From positions 1,488,001 to 1,552,000 of the forward strand of contig NC_089194.1 in NCBI RefSeq assembly GCF_947507565.1: DNA of 64,000 nt, in the 5' to 3' direction. Each line of letters begins with the position of its first letter. Positions within the stretch are counted from its first letter, which is position 1. Made by a program: the position numbers and the translations under genes. This stretch comes from Oscarella lobularis. Its lineage: Eukaryota; Porifera; Homoscleromorpha; Homosclerophorida; Oscarellidae. Positions 1 through 12,200 of this stretch are shown here, piece after piece. The notes beneath the pieces were generated by a model, which worked only from the letters and a program-made list of their open reading frames with translations, made no database searches and was not told the DNA's origin.

Positions 1-202
1 GCTCTCTTCTCTCTTTCTCCCTTATTTCGCGTTGCTCTTTCTCCCTCATCTGCCTCTCCGACTCCAAAATTCGCAATTCTTCTAACCGCCTCTCTTCCTC
101 TTCGGCTTCTCTTTTCTTTCTCGCCTCTTCTTCCCTCTCCAAACGCTCCATTTCCTCTCTCCTCACCTCTTCCTCCCGATAAAGCCTCACCTCCTTCTCC
201 AT
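1..202 (-). other. Charged E/R-rich helix exon downstream of the spectrin repeats
   Basis: The exon begins at 202 after a TTGTTAG acceptor and stays open to the left edge. It reads [20 protein letters not shown] and continues with about 65 residues dominated by E, R and K, with no spectrin-repeat tryptophans. Composition and spacing suggest a long single or coiled-coil alpha helix linking the last repeat to the C-terminal region. This exon is partial. Confidence 0.75.
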
Positions 203-3200
203 CTAACAACCTCACCTATAGAAAAACCCCGAAACACCAAAAAACTCCCCTACTTCTGTTTCCCTATTCAAAGCGTTGAATTTCTCCTCCTGAGCGGCCA
301 ACGTCTTTTCAAAATCGGCCTGCTTTTTCAGCAAAGCTTCGACCGCCTCCAACGAGTCTCCTAACTCTTCCCCAGCCAAAAACGCCTCCCGCATCCCAAT
401 CCAACCCTCAGCTTGCTCGGCATCGCGCCGAAACAGCTGCACGTCCAAACTCAGCTCATACTCCTTCTGCTTCTCCTTCCAAAGAGCGACCAAATCGCCA
501 CGTGCTTTCTTCAGAGTGGCCATCTTTTCCTTGATATCGCCCCTAGCGTAGTGACCGGCCAAAACGAGCTCATTGCCGCGATCCGTGAATTTATCAAAGT
601 CGATTTTTCGCGCGTCCATTTCAGCTTTGTGCTCTTTGTGCCGAGCGGTGAGAGCTTCGGCGCCGAGAACGTCGCACGCCAAATCGTCGGCTAATATCAG
701 AGATTTCATATCATTAATCCACGAACTAATCAAGAAGCCTGTATTATTGAAAAAATTCAAATATTTTTATCTAAATTCTTACCTGACGGTTCGGAATTCG
801 TTTAGATATCGTTGAAGTTGCTCCGATTGGCCTAATTTTGCCTGCCTTGCCGTCGCCTTGTGAACAAGCGCGTTCCACGCTTCGTGCATCTCCGCCAAAC
901 GAAATTCAATCTGTTCCGACATTTCGGAAAGTTCCGCCGTCAATCTCTCCGCCTCGACGCCCAATTTTTCGACTCGTTCCTCCAACACAGTTAAATCACG
1001 CTAAAAAATTAAGTATTATTGACGCACTTCCCGCACACCACTCTCACCTCAAAGCCTTCGTGTTTTCGTTGGAGGGCCTGCACCGTTGCCAAGTCGCGAC
1101 CGTAATCCTCCGATAGAGCGGCATCCTTTTCCGATATCCTCGCCTTCGTTTCGTCGACGTCGCGATTGAACGCGTGAATTTCTCGCGCGTTTGCGAGCGC
1201 CTCCACGCGCAGCGACGTCGCCTCGTTCACGTCCTGCCAAGCTTGTCGTACCTGTTCCATTTTGTCGGCGATGAGATCGCGATTGAAATGCTCGTCGCTA
1301 ATGAGACGCTGCGCCAAATCGTCGACGGCGACGACGCGCTCTTCCGAAGCGAGAAGATCGCGTGCGAAATCGTCAAAATTCTTCTGCAAAATCTGCGCAG
1401 AAATTAAATATTTAATTAATTAATTTTTCTCGTATCTTGCCTCGCAATGTTCCAAATCGTTTCCGTACTCTTCCGATGCGGCAACGCGTTCCTTTTCGGA
1501 TATCCAAGCCTCGACTTCAGCGGCTTCTCGGTTGAATTCGTGCAGTTTTTGAGACTCTTTCAAACGCAACGCTCGCACGTTGCAAAGACGCATCATTTTC
1601 TTGTACTTCTCTTCAACTGCGGCCTTATTGAAATTATAATACTATGACTCTCGTCGTCTAGTAATATAAATTCTATTCACACCTGTTTCCCGGTTATGTT
1701 TTCGCTGTCAAAATGATCCTTGGCCAGCAGCCTTTTCTTTTCTTTTGCCAGCCCTTCAATCGTGTCACCGTACCTGTGCAAATCCTGAACCACGGCCTCG
1801 TGCTTCTTAGCCAACATCTTTAATAAAATCAGCTAAATTAATTAATAAAACGTAAAAATTTAAATGCTTTACCTCTGCAGTGTCTTCGTCTCGACCGTAG
1901 TCTTCACTAGCCACCAAGGGTCTCTTTGTTTCCATCCACGATTCCGCCTCAGCGGCTTCAGCGTAATACTAGAGACAAAACGTTATGCCATTTACACTCA
2001 TCAGATTTCTCTACTTGATGGCCCTCTTCTGAATCTTGGAGTCGCTGTTTTCTCCCAGCCACGAGCTGCTGCAAGGCGTCCCACTGATTCTTCAGCACGT
2101 CTAGACGCGTTTGAATTTCGTCGGCGTTTTGGTGCCCTGCCAGCATGAGAGCGTGACCCGTTTTGGTGCTGCTTTCGAAGTGTTCCAAGTGGCTCATGAT
2201 TTCCCCTTCTAGAGCCTAGACAACGATACGTATGACTCGCCTGAGATTATCTACCCAAAGTTTTCAGCGTCAGAACTTATAAGTAAGCAGATTTTCGTTT
2301 AAAAGACAGGTACAGATCTCGTCCTCGTCGTTTTACAGCTGTTGCCTAAAGGGGGACCCCAGCTAAATTTAAATCATACCTGATGTTTCTTTATCAAGTG
2401 CCTGACTCCCGTGAGATTCTGTCCGAAGTCAGAAGCGGCGGCGACTGGCTCTCTCTCCTTTATCCACGCCAATTCGTCTTCAATATCGCGGAAAAATTGC
2501 TGGAGTTCCAACGACGCTTCAAGTCGAGCGCGACGCAAAGACGTCGGCTCCGTCAGAGCGTAATAGCTAAAAAAATCCTATAGGCAACTATTTAATTACC
2601 ATTTTTTCTTACTCGTCAATCAAGGCCCGTCCTTTGTCCTCAATTTCTTCCACTTTGAAATGCCCCGCCTCCTTGAAAGCATTCACTTGAACAAGAACGT
2701 CATCAATCCGGTCCTGATACCCAGCAATATCATTTTCCAATAGCTAGACAATTTTATAGAACTTAGAGACTCCGTTTCCTAATCTTATCATCACCTGATG
2801 TTTCTTGAGGAGATATTTGACACTAGCCAAATCCTTACCGAAGTCTTCTGACGCGAGAAGCGAAGCGACTTCCCCTATCCAAGCCTCCACATCTTCGACG
2901 CCCCTATTGAACAATTGCTGCTGTTCGGCTTCTTTCAATTTCGCCATCTTATCCGCCGAAGCGTCGCGAAGTTTCGTCCAGCAGAGACGAAGCTCGTCGA
3001 CGCGCGCTTCGATCACCGTATGAGCAAAATGACCGTCTAGAACGAGTTCCTCTCCGTTCGTCGCCACTTTGTCAACGCGCGACTCGTTCGCGGAGAGTTC
3101 GGACTCGAAGGCGTTGTGCTGCTGGAGTTTGATTTGGAGATTGCTCGGATCTTCGTACGATTCGTCGCAGGCCCACTGCATTTTTTCTTGAATCCAGTTT

Positions 3201-6200
3201 TCGACTTCGAATGCGTCGCGACGGAATTGCTGGAATTTCTGCGAATCGGCAAGACGAGTCTTTCGTTCTTTTGACATCTATGAATTTAATTAATTAACAA
3301 GTACAGACTATTCAATTGAAAACTTCTACCTCAAACAATTTTTCTTTCCTAGCCAGCACCGCCTGCTTTCGGGTTTCTATGGCAGCGGCCTCGTAGTGTC
3401 CCTGCTCACTAAGCGTCGTTCCAAAGCGCACCAAGCCATTTATCTTTTCCTCTTGCGCGTCAATTGACTTTTCAAAGTCATCGTGATTTTTTATGAGCGC
3501 TTCTACGCCGTCCAGCGAATCGCCGACATCGTCGTTTTGCAGAAAAGCCTCCTGCGTTCCAATCCACGCGTCCACTTGCTCCGCTTCTTGGTTGAAGCGT
3601 TGCAAGTCGAAGCACTGGTTCAGCTGGTCGCCGCGTTCCTTCCACGTGGTCACCATGCGCTCGCGGTCCTCGGATAAAATCGCGAGTTGCGTGCGAAGAT
3701 CGGTCGAAGCGTAGTGACTCTCGGAGATAAGACGCTAGAAAAAAAAACGAATAAATTAATATGCATCTATACGAATTTTTGAACCGTCTCTGTTTAATTA
3801 AATAACTATAAATAATTTCAAAGACAACTACTCAAAGGGTCTACGAGTAATTGTACAAAAAATTCACAGGGTCAATGAGTAATTTCACTACTAATAATTT
3901 CAAAGACTTCTCTCCTGTAATAAATTACATTAAAATTACAAGAGACTGACCAACTTTTCTCTCCTGTAATAAATTACAGCGTAATTACAAGGGACTGGTC
4001 AACTGTTCTCTCCCGTATTAAAATTACAAGGTACTGGCCAACTGTTCTCTCCTGTAATAAATTACAGTGTAATTACAAGGGACTGGCCAACTCTTCTCTC
4101 CTGTAATAAATTACATTAAAATTACAAGGGACTGGTCAACTGTTCTCTCCTGTAATAAATTACAGTGTAATTACACGAGACTGGCCAACTCTTCTCTCCT
4201 GTATTAAAATTACAAGGGACTGGCCAGCTGCTCTCCCCTGTAAAAAATTACAGTGAAATTACAAGGGACTGGCCAACTGTTCTCTCCTGTAATAAATTAC
4301 AGAAATATTACAAGGGACTGGCCACTCTTCTCTCCTGTAATAAATTACAGTGTAATTACAAGGGACTAGTCAACTGTTCTCTCCTGTAATAAATTACATT
4401 AAAATTACAAGGGACTGGCCAACTGCTCTCTCCTGTAAAAAATTACAGTGTAATTACAAGAGACTGGCCAACTCTTCTCTTCTGTAATAAATTACAGTGA
4501 AATTACAAGGAACTGGCCAACTCTCTTGTAATAAATTACAGTGCTATTACAAGGGACTGGCCAACTCTCCTGTAATAAATTACAGTGAAATTACAAGGGA
4601 CTGGCCAACTCTTCTGTAATAAATTACAGTGCTATTACAAGGGACTGGCCAACTGTTCTCTCCTGTAATAAATTACATTAAAATTACAAGGGACTGGCCA
4701 ACTGCTCTCTCCTGTAAAAAATTACAGTGTAATTACAAGAGACTGGCCAACTCTTCTCTTCTGTAATAAATTACAGTGAAATTACAAGGAACTGGCCAAC
4801 TCTCTTGTAATAAATTACAGTGAAATTACAAGGGACTGGCTTCTCTCCTGTAATAAATTACATTAAAATTACAAGGGACTGGCCAACTGCTCTCTCCTGT
4901 AAAAAATTACAGTGTAATTACAAGAGACTGGCCAACTCTTCTCTTCTGTAATAAATTACAGTGAAATTACAAGGAACTGGCCAACTCTCTTGTAATAAAT
5001 TACAGTGCTATTACAAGGGACTGGCCAACTCTCCTGTAATAAATTACAGTGAAATTACAAGGGACTGGCCAACTCTTCTGTAATAAATTACAGTGAAATT
5101 ACAAGGGACTAGCCAACTGTTCTCTCCTGTAATAAATTAACAAGGGACTGGCCAACTCTTCTGTAATAAATTACAGTTACAAGGGACTGGCCAACTGTTC
5201 TTTCCTGTAATAAATTACAGCCAAGGTCTATGAGTAATTATATACCTGTCCGAATTCGCTCACAGCGTCGAAACTCTCCGTCCTCGCCTCCATCTCGGCC
5301 TTTCGCTCCTGATGTGCTTCTAATGCTCTCTCAGCGCCTTCTACGTCTTTGGCCAGCTCCTCACCCGTCATCCTCGAAACAAAATCCCCCATCCACGCCT
5401 TCAAATTTCCCAAATCGCGCTCAAACAGATGAAATCGCATCGACTCGTCCAGAAGCGTTTTTCGTCGCTCCGCTCGGCCAATCAGCGCTTCCCAATTCCC
5501 TACAATTTCATTCAACTTCTCTTCAATTTTCTCGCCGCTTATTGGCTGGGCGTCGACCAATCGCTGCGCTTCGGCGGTCAATTGTTCGAGAGTGCCTTCG
5601 ATTGCGGTTAAATCGCGTTGGAGTTCGTCGTGCTTGCGCCGAAGCGTCTCGCAAGCGGGAAGATCTTTGCCGGTGTCGTCCGTCGATAGAACGAGATCCT
5701 TTTCGTGAATGCGCAAGTTCGCGTCGTCGGCGTCGCGCACGAATTTATGCACTTGGCGCGCGTTTTCGAGGAGAGAACGACGACTTTCGACCAGATGAAG
5801 AAAATTATTCCAACTGAAAAAAAACAATAAAACTTGAAATCTATAATCTAATATAAATAAATTTGTTTTCTCACCTTTCGACCAATGCCTGCGCCGCATT
5901 TTCTATCGTTTCCCTTTGGGAGTGACCCTCTTCGACTAATTTGTTTGCCAGTTCGTTGACTCGCTCCAAACGCGCTGCATCAGCTGGAAGTTCTTTCTCA
6001 AAATCGTCAAACTTTCGCTGCAGCATCTCGCAATGCTCCAAATCGCCGCCAGTCTCTTCTTGCGACGCAACCAAGCTCTGAAAACCGCAAGAACATGTAC
6101 AGTATGTATTACCGCTAAATCAATCAACGCCTGATCTCTTACCTTCTCTTCTATCCAAGAGGCAGCCATATCTGCCTCGCGATTAAATTCCACCAAAGCC

Positions 6201-9200
6201 AGCGCTTCCCGCAGCCCCTCCCCTCGATTCAACGTCGCCTCGTTGAGCTTTCGCCACAAGTTGGCTAGCTCAATTATCTGCGTTTCAACCTCTTTCGCGC
6301 CGTAATGTCCGCTCTCAATCAAACCCTCTCCATCCTTAATTAAAAAAGCTCAATTATTCAAAATATAGAATGGGTTTCCTTGCCCTTTGAAGGCCGTCTA
6401 TTCGGTCCTTGTTAGCAGCTAATTCCGACTCGAAAGCCTTGTGTTTCTGAAGTTTCGCCGCCAGGTTCGTCAAATCCAAATACGTTTCGTCTGTAGCTGT
6501 TTTCATTTTCTCTTTCATCCAGCTCACAACCTTGATAGAGTGGCAAATATTTTCTCTGCATCTTCGTACGGTACAAAGTTTCTTACTTCCGCACAATCTC
6601 GTCGAAATCCAACTAAGCGTCGATTTTCTTCTAATTTATGACGACGACGAACTGCGTCATCGTGACACCTCTTTCTCCTAAAAAACAGTGCCAAAAATGA
6701 CGTCTCCTCTCAATAAGTTCTATGTCTTGCCTTTCTAAAACCTGTTCCAGTGTTGTGGAAATGTTGTCCGCATCAAAATGCCCAGATTTCTGCAGGCGAT
6801 CAGCAAAGTCGACCAAGAGGGAAACCTTGTCTTCTTGAGCCACAATGACTTTTTCAAACGCCTCGTGCTTTTTTACGAGAGCCTCAACGGCATCAACAGA
6901 ATCTCCAAGCTCGTCCGTATGAAGAAAAGCCTAAAACAAGATCACAGAATATAAAACATAGAGAAAAATAGATATTTTAAATTAAGTAATACCTCATGAG
7001 CACTGCTCATTCCGTCAACTTGACTGCAATCCCTATAGAACTGCTGCTGATCCAAGACGTCGTCATAATGCCTTTTTCTTTCAATCCAAGTCTTCTCCAA
7101 CGCGTTGCGCGCTCGTTCCAACTCGTCCAACTTATCCCGTATATCTTTCGAAGCGAAATGTTCCGGACGCGCCCCGCCCCCTATCAAGCGCTCCCCATTC
7201 CGCTTCAAAGTCCCCACTTCGTCTTCTCGGGCGTCAATTTCCGCTTTATATCCGTTATGTCTGGCAATAATTTCTTCGGCTACGCCCACATTGTGTGCCG
7301 GCTCCTCCGCCATGATTTGCCTATCCATTTCCGAGTACCATGACAACAGACCGCGCACGGAATTGTTAAACTTTTGCAGTTCCATTGAGGCCTTCAAACG
7401 GCTTTTTCGGCTTGAAGCACGCGCCAGCAAATCCTCCCAACGCGCCGTCACAACGTCTTGACTGTCCTGAACAATCTTTGCTTGCGGTCCGGGATACGTT
7501 GCTTCGAGGCGCGCCGCCTCGTCGGCCAGTTTGCGCACTTCTGTGCCAAGCGCGGCGAGTTCACGTTCAAATACGCCGTGCTTGCTCAGAAGGGTCTCCA
7601 CTTCGGTGAGATTGCGACCAAGGTTGCCATCTTGGAGCCACGCCTCTTTTTCAGCAATTCGGCTTAGGACGTCGCCCGCGTCGCGACGATAGCGATGAAT
7701 TTCACCGGCCCCAGCAAGTTTTTTTGTTCGCGTTGCAATCATTCCTAGAAATCATTAATTAATTCATTAATTAAAATAATACGAATAATCTTGCCTTGTA
7801 AAGCATTCCACCCAGCCTTCAATTCATCCTGTTTCTCTTTCACCAGAACCGTCTGCGAGTGTCCATCGGCAACCAAACGCCTGGCCATCGTATTTGCTGA
7901 CGAGTAGCGTTCCATTGACGTCTGGAGGTCCCGTTTGAAGATCGTAAATTTTTCCTGTAGTAATTCCAAGTGCTCGAAGTCCTTGCCGTATTCTTCCGAG
8001 CTTGCAATGACTTGATTCTCTTGCAGCCACGTTTGGGCTTCGTCGAATTCGCGAAGATACTGGTGCAGCTTTTTGGATTCTTCCAATTTTTGGCGACGCG
8101 CTGATGTCAACGTTTGAAGTCCAAGAAGTTGTTCTTCCAGCGCAGACTAATAAAATTTTAAATAAGAACAGGGCGTATTATACGTGCCAACGAGAGGGAT
8201 CATGTGACGAAAGTGCGGTACGTTTCTACTGAGCATGCAACTTAAGGCCTAAATTTTAAATTGAGGGCCTAATCTTTGATTCTTAGGGCCTAAATATTAA
8301 ATTGAGGGCCTAATCATCGATTCTAAAGGCCTAAATATGAAATTGAGGGCCTAATCTTTGATTCTTAGAGCCAAAATATTAAATTGAGGGCCTAATCAAC
8401 GATTCTAAAGGCCTAAATATGAAATTGAGGGCCTAATCTTTGATTCTTAGAGCCTAAATATTAAATTGAGTGCCTAATTTTTGATTTTTAGAGACTAAAT
8501 TTTAAATTGAGGACCCAATCTTTGATTCTTAGGGCCTAAATTTTAAATTGAGGGCCTAATCTTCGATTCTTAGGGCCTAAATATTAAATTGAGGGCCTAA
8601 TCCTTGATTCTCAGGGCCTAAATATTAAATTGAGGTCATAATCTTCGATTCTCAGGGCCTGAATTTTAAATTGAGGGCCTAATTTTTGATTCTAAAGGCC
8701 TAAATATTAAATTCAGGGCCTAATCATCGATTCTAAAAACCTAAATATGAAATTGAAAGCCTAATTTTTGATTCTTAGGGACTAAATTTTAAATTGAGAG
8801 CCTAATCTTTGATTCTTAGGGACTAAATTTTAAATTGAGGGCCTAATCTTTGATTCTTAGGGCCTAAATATTAAATTGAGTGCCAAATTTTTGATTCATA
8901 GGGACTAAATTTTAAATTGAGGGCCTAATCTTTGATTCTTAGGGCCTAAATATTAAATTGAGTGCCAAATTTTTGATTCATAGGGACTAAATTTTAAATT
9001 GAGGGCCTAATCTTTGATTCTAAAGGACTAAATTTTAAATTGAGAGCCTAATCTTTGATTCTTAGGGACTAAATTTTAAATTGAGGGCCTAATCTTTGAT
9101 TCTTAGAGCCTAAATATTAAAAGGAGTGCCTAATTTTTGATTCTTAGAGACTAAATTTTAAATTGAGGGCCTAATCTTTGATTCTTAAGGCCTAAATATT

Positions 9201-12200
9201 AAATTGAGGGCCTAATTTTTGATTCTTAGGGACTAAATTATAAACTGAGGTCCTAATCTTCGATTCTTAGGGCCTAAATTTTAAATTGAGGGCCTAATCT
9301 TTGATTCTAAAGGCCTAAATATTAAATTCAGGGCCTAATCATCGATTCTAAAGGCCTAAATATGAAACTGAGGGCCTAATTTTTGATTCTTAACTGTCAT
9401 TTATTACCGGAGAGAACAGTTGGCCAGTCCCTTGTAATTTTATTGTAATTTATTACAGGTGAGAACAGTTGGCCAGTCCCTTGTAATTTAACTGTAATTT
9501 ATTACAGGAGAGAACAGATGGCCAGTCCCTTGTAATTTAACTGTAATTTATTACAGGTGAGAACAGTTGGCCAATCCATTGTAATTTAACTGTAATTTAT
9601 TACAGGAAAGAACAGATGGCCAGTCCCCTGTAATTTAACTGTAATTTATTACAGGTGAGAACAGTTGGCCAGTCCCTTGTCATTTAACTGTAAATTATTA
9701 CAGGTGAGAACAGTTGGCCAGTCCCTTGTCATTTAAGGCCTAAATATGAAATTGAGGGCCTAATCTTTGATTCTTAGGGCCTAAATATTAAATTGAGTGC
9801 CTAATTTTTGATTCTTAGAGACTAAAGTTTAAATTGAGGGCCTAATATTTGATTCTTAGGGCCTAAATTTTAAATTGAGGGCCTAATTTTTGATTCTTAG
9901 GGACTAAATTATAAACTGAGGTCCTAATCTTCGATTCTTAGGGCCTAAATTTTAAATTGAGGGCCTAATCTTTGATTCTAAAGGCCTAAATATTAAATTC
10001 AGGGCCTAATCATCGATTCTAAAGGCCTAAATATGAAATTGAGGGCCTAATTTTTGATTCTTAACTGTAATTTATTACAGGAGAGAACAGTTGGCCAGTC
10101 CCTTGTAATTTTATTGTAATTTATTACAGGTGAGAACAGTTGGCCAGTCCCTTGTAATTTTATTGTAATTTATTACAGGTGAGAACAGTTGGCCAGTCCC
10201 TTGTAATTTTACTGTAATTTATTACAGGTGAGAACAGTTGGACAGTCCCTTGTAATTTAACTGTAATTTATTACAGGAGAGAACAGATGGCCAGTCCCTT
10301 GTAATTTAACTGTAATTTATTACAGGTGAGAACAGTTGGCCAATCCATTGTAATTTAACTGTAATTTATTACAGGAGAGAACAGATGGCCAGTCCCCTGT
10401 AACTTAACTGTAATTTATTACAGGTGAGAACAGTTGGCCAGTCCCTTGTCATTTAAGGCCTAAATATGAAATTGAGGGCCTAATCTTTGATTCTTAGGGC
10501 CTAAATATTAAATTGAGTGCCTAATTTTTGATTCTTAGAGACTAAATTTTAAATTGAGGGCCTAATCTTTGATTCTTAGGGACTAAATTTTAAATTGAGG
10601 GCCTAATCTTCGATTCTTAAGGACTAAATTTTAAATTGAGGGCCTAATCTTTGATTCTTAGGGCCTAAATTTTAAATTCAGGGCCTAATCTTCGATTCTA
10701 AAAGCCTAAATATGAAATTGAGAGCCTAATCTTTGATTCTTAGGGCCTAAATATTAAATTGAGGGCCTAATCTTGGATTCTTAACTGTAATTTATTACAG
10801 GAGAGAAGAGTTGGCCAGTCCCTTGTAATTTCACTGTAATTTATTACAAGAGAGAACAGTTGGTCAGTTCCTTGTAATTTCACTGTAATTTATTACAGGA
10901 GAGAAGAGTTGGCCAGTCCCTTGTAATTTAACTGTAATTTATTACAGGAGAGAACAGTTGACCAGTCCCTTGTAATTTTATTGTAATTTATTACAGGTGA
11001 GAACAGTTGGCCAGTCCCTTGTAAATTAACTGTAATTTAATACAGGAGAGAACAGTTGGCCAGTCCCTTGTAATTTTATTGTAATTTATTACAGGTGAGA
11101 AACAGTTGACCAGTCCCTTGTAATTTTATTGTATTTTATTACAGGTGAGAACAGTTGGCCAGTCCTTTGTAATTTAAGGCCTAAATATGAAATTGAGGGC
11201 TTAATCTTCGATTCTTAGGGCCTAAATTTTAAATTAAGGGCCTAATCTTTGATTCTTAAGGCCTAAATAAAAAATTGAGCACCTAATCATTGATTCTAAA
11301 AGCCTAAATATTAAATTGAGGGCCTAATCATCGATTCCAAAGGCCTAAATATGAAATTGAGGGCCTAATCTTTGATTCTTAGGGCCTAAATATTAAATTG
11401 AGTGCCTAATTTTTGATACTTAGGGAGTAAATTTTAAATTGAGGGCCTAATCTTCGATTCTTAGGGCCTAAATATTAAATTGAGGGCCTAATCTTTGATT
11501 CTCAGGGCGTAAATATTAAATTGAGGTCCAAATCTTCGATTCTTAGGGCCTAAATTTTAAATTGAGGGCCTAATCTTTGATTCTAAAGGCCTAAATATTA
11601 AATTGAGGGCCTAATTTTTGATTTTTAACTGTAATTTATTACAGGAGAGAACAGTTGGCCAGTCCCTTGTAATTTTATTGTAATTTATTACAGGTGAGAA
11701 CAGTTGGCCAGTCCCTTGTAATTTTACTGTAATTTATTACAGGTGAGAACAGTTGGCCAGTCCCTTGTAATTTTACTGTAATTTATTACAGGTGAGAACA
11801 GTTGGCCAGTCCCTTGTAATTTTATTGTAATTTATTACAGGTGAGAACAGTTGGCCAGTCCCTTGTAATTTAACTGTAATTTATTACAGGAGAGAACAGA
11901 TGGCCAGTCCCTTGTAATTTAACTGTAATTTATTACAGGTGAGAACAGTTGGCCAATCCATTGTAATTTAACTGTAATTTATTACAGGAGAGAACAGATG
12001 GCCAGTCCCCTGTAATTTAACTGTAATTTATTACAGGTGAGAACAGTTGGCCAATCCATTGTAATTTAACTGTAATTTATTACAGGAGAGAACAGATGGC
12101 CAGTCCCTTGTCATTTAAGGCCTAAATATGAAATTGAGGGCCTAATCTTTGATTCTTAGGACCTAAATATTAAATTGAGTGCCTAATTTTTGATTCTTAG

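Noticed and set aside
3905-5222. Regular repeats that might suggest a CRISPR array
   Set aside because: Units are continuous tandem repeats without unique spacers, lie in an animal intron, and have no cas genes nearby.
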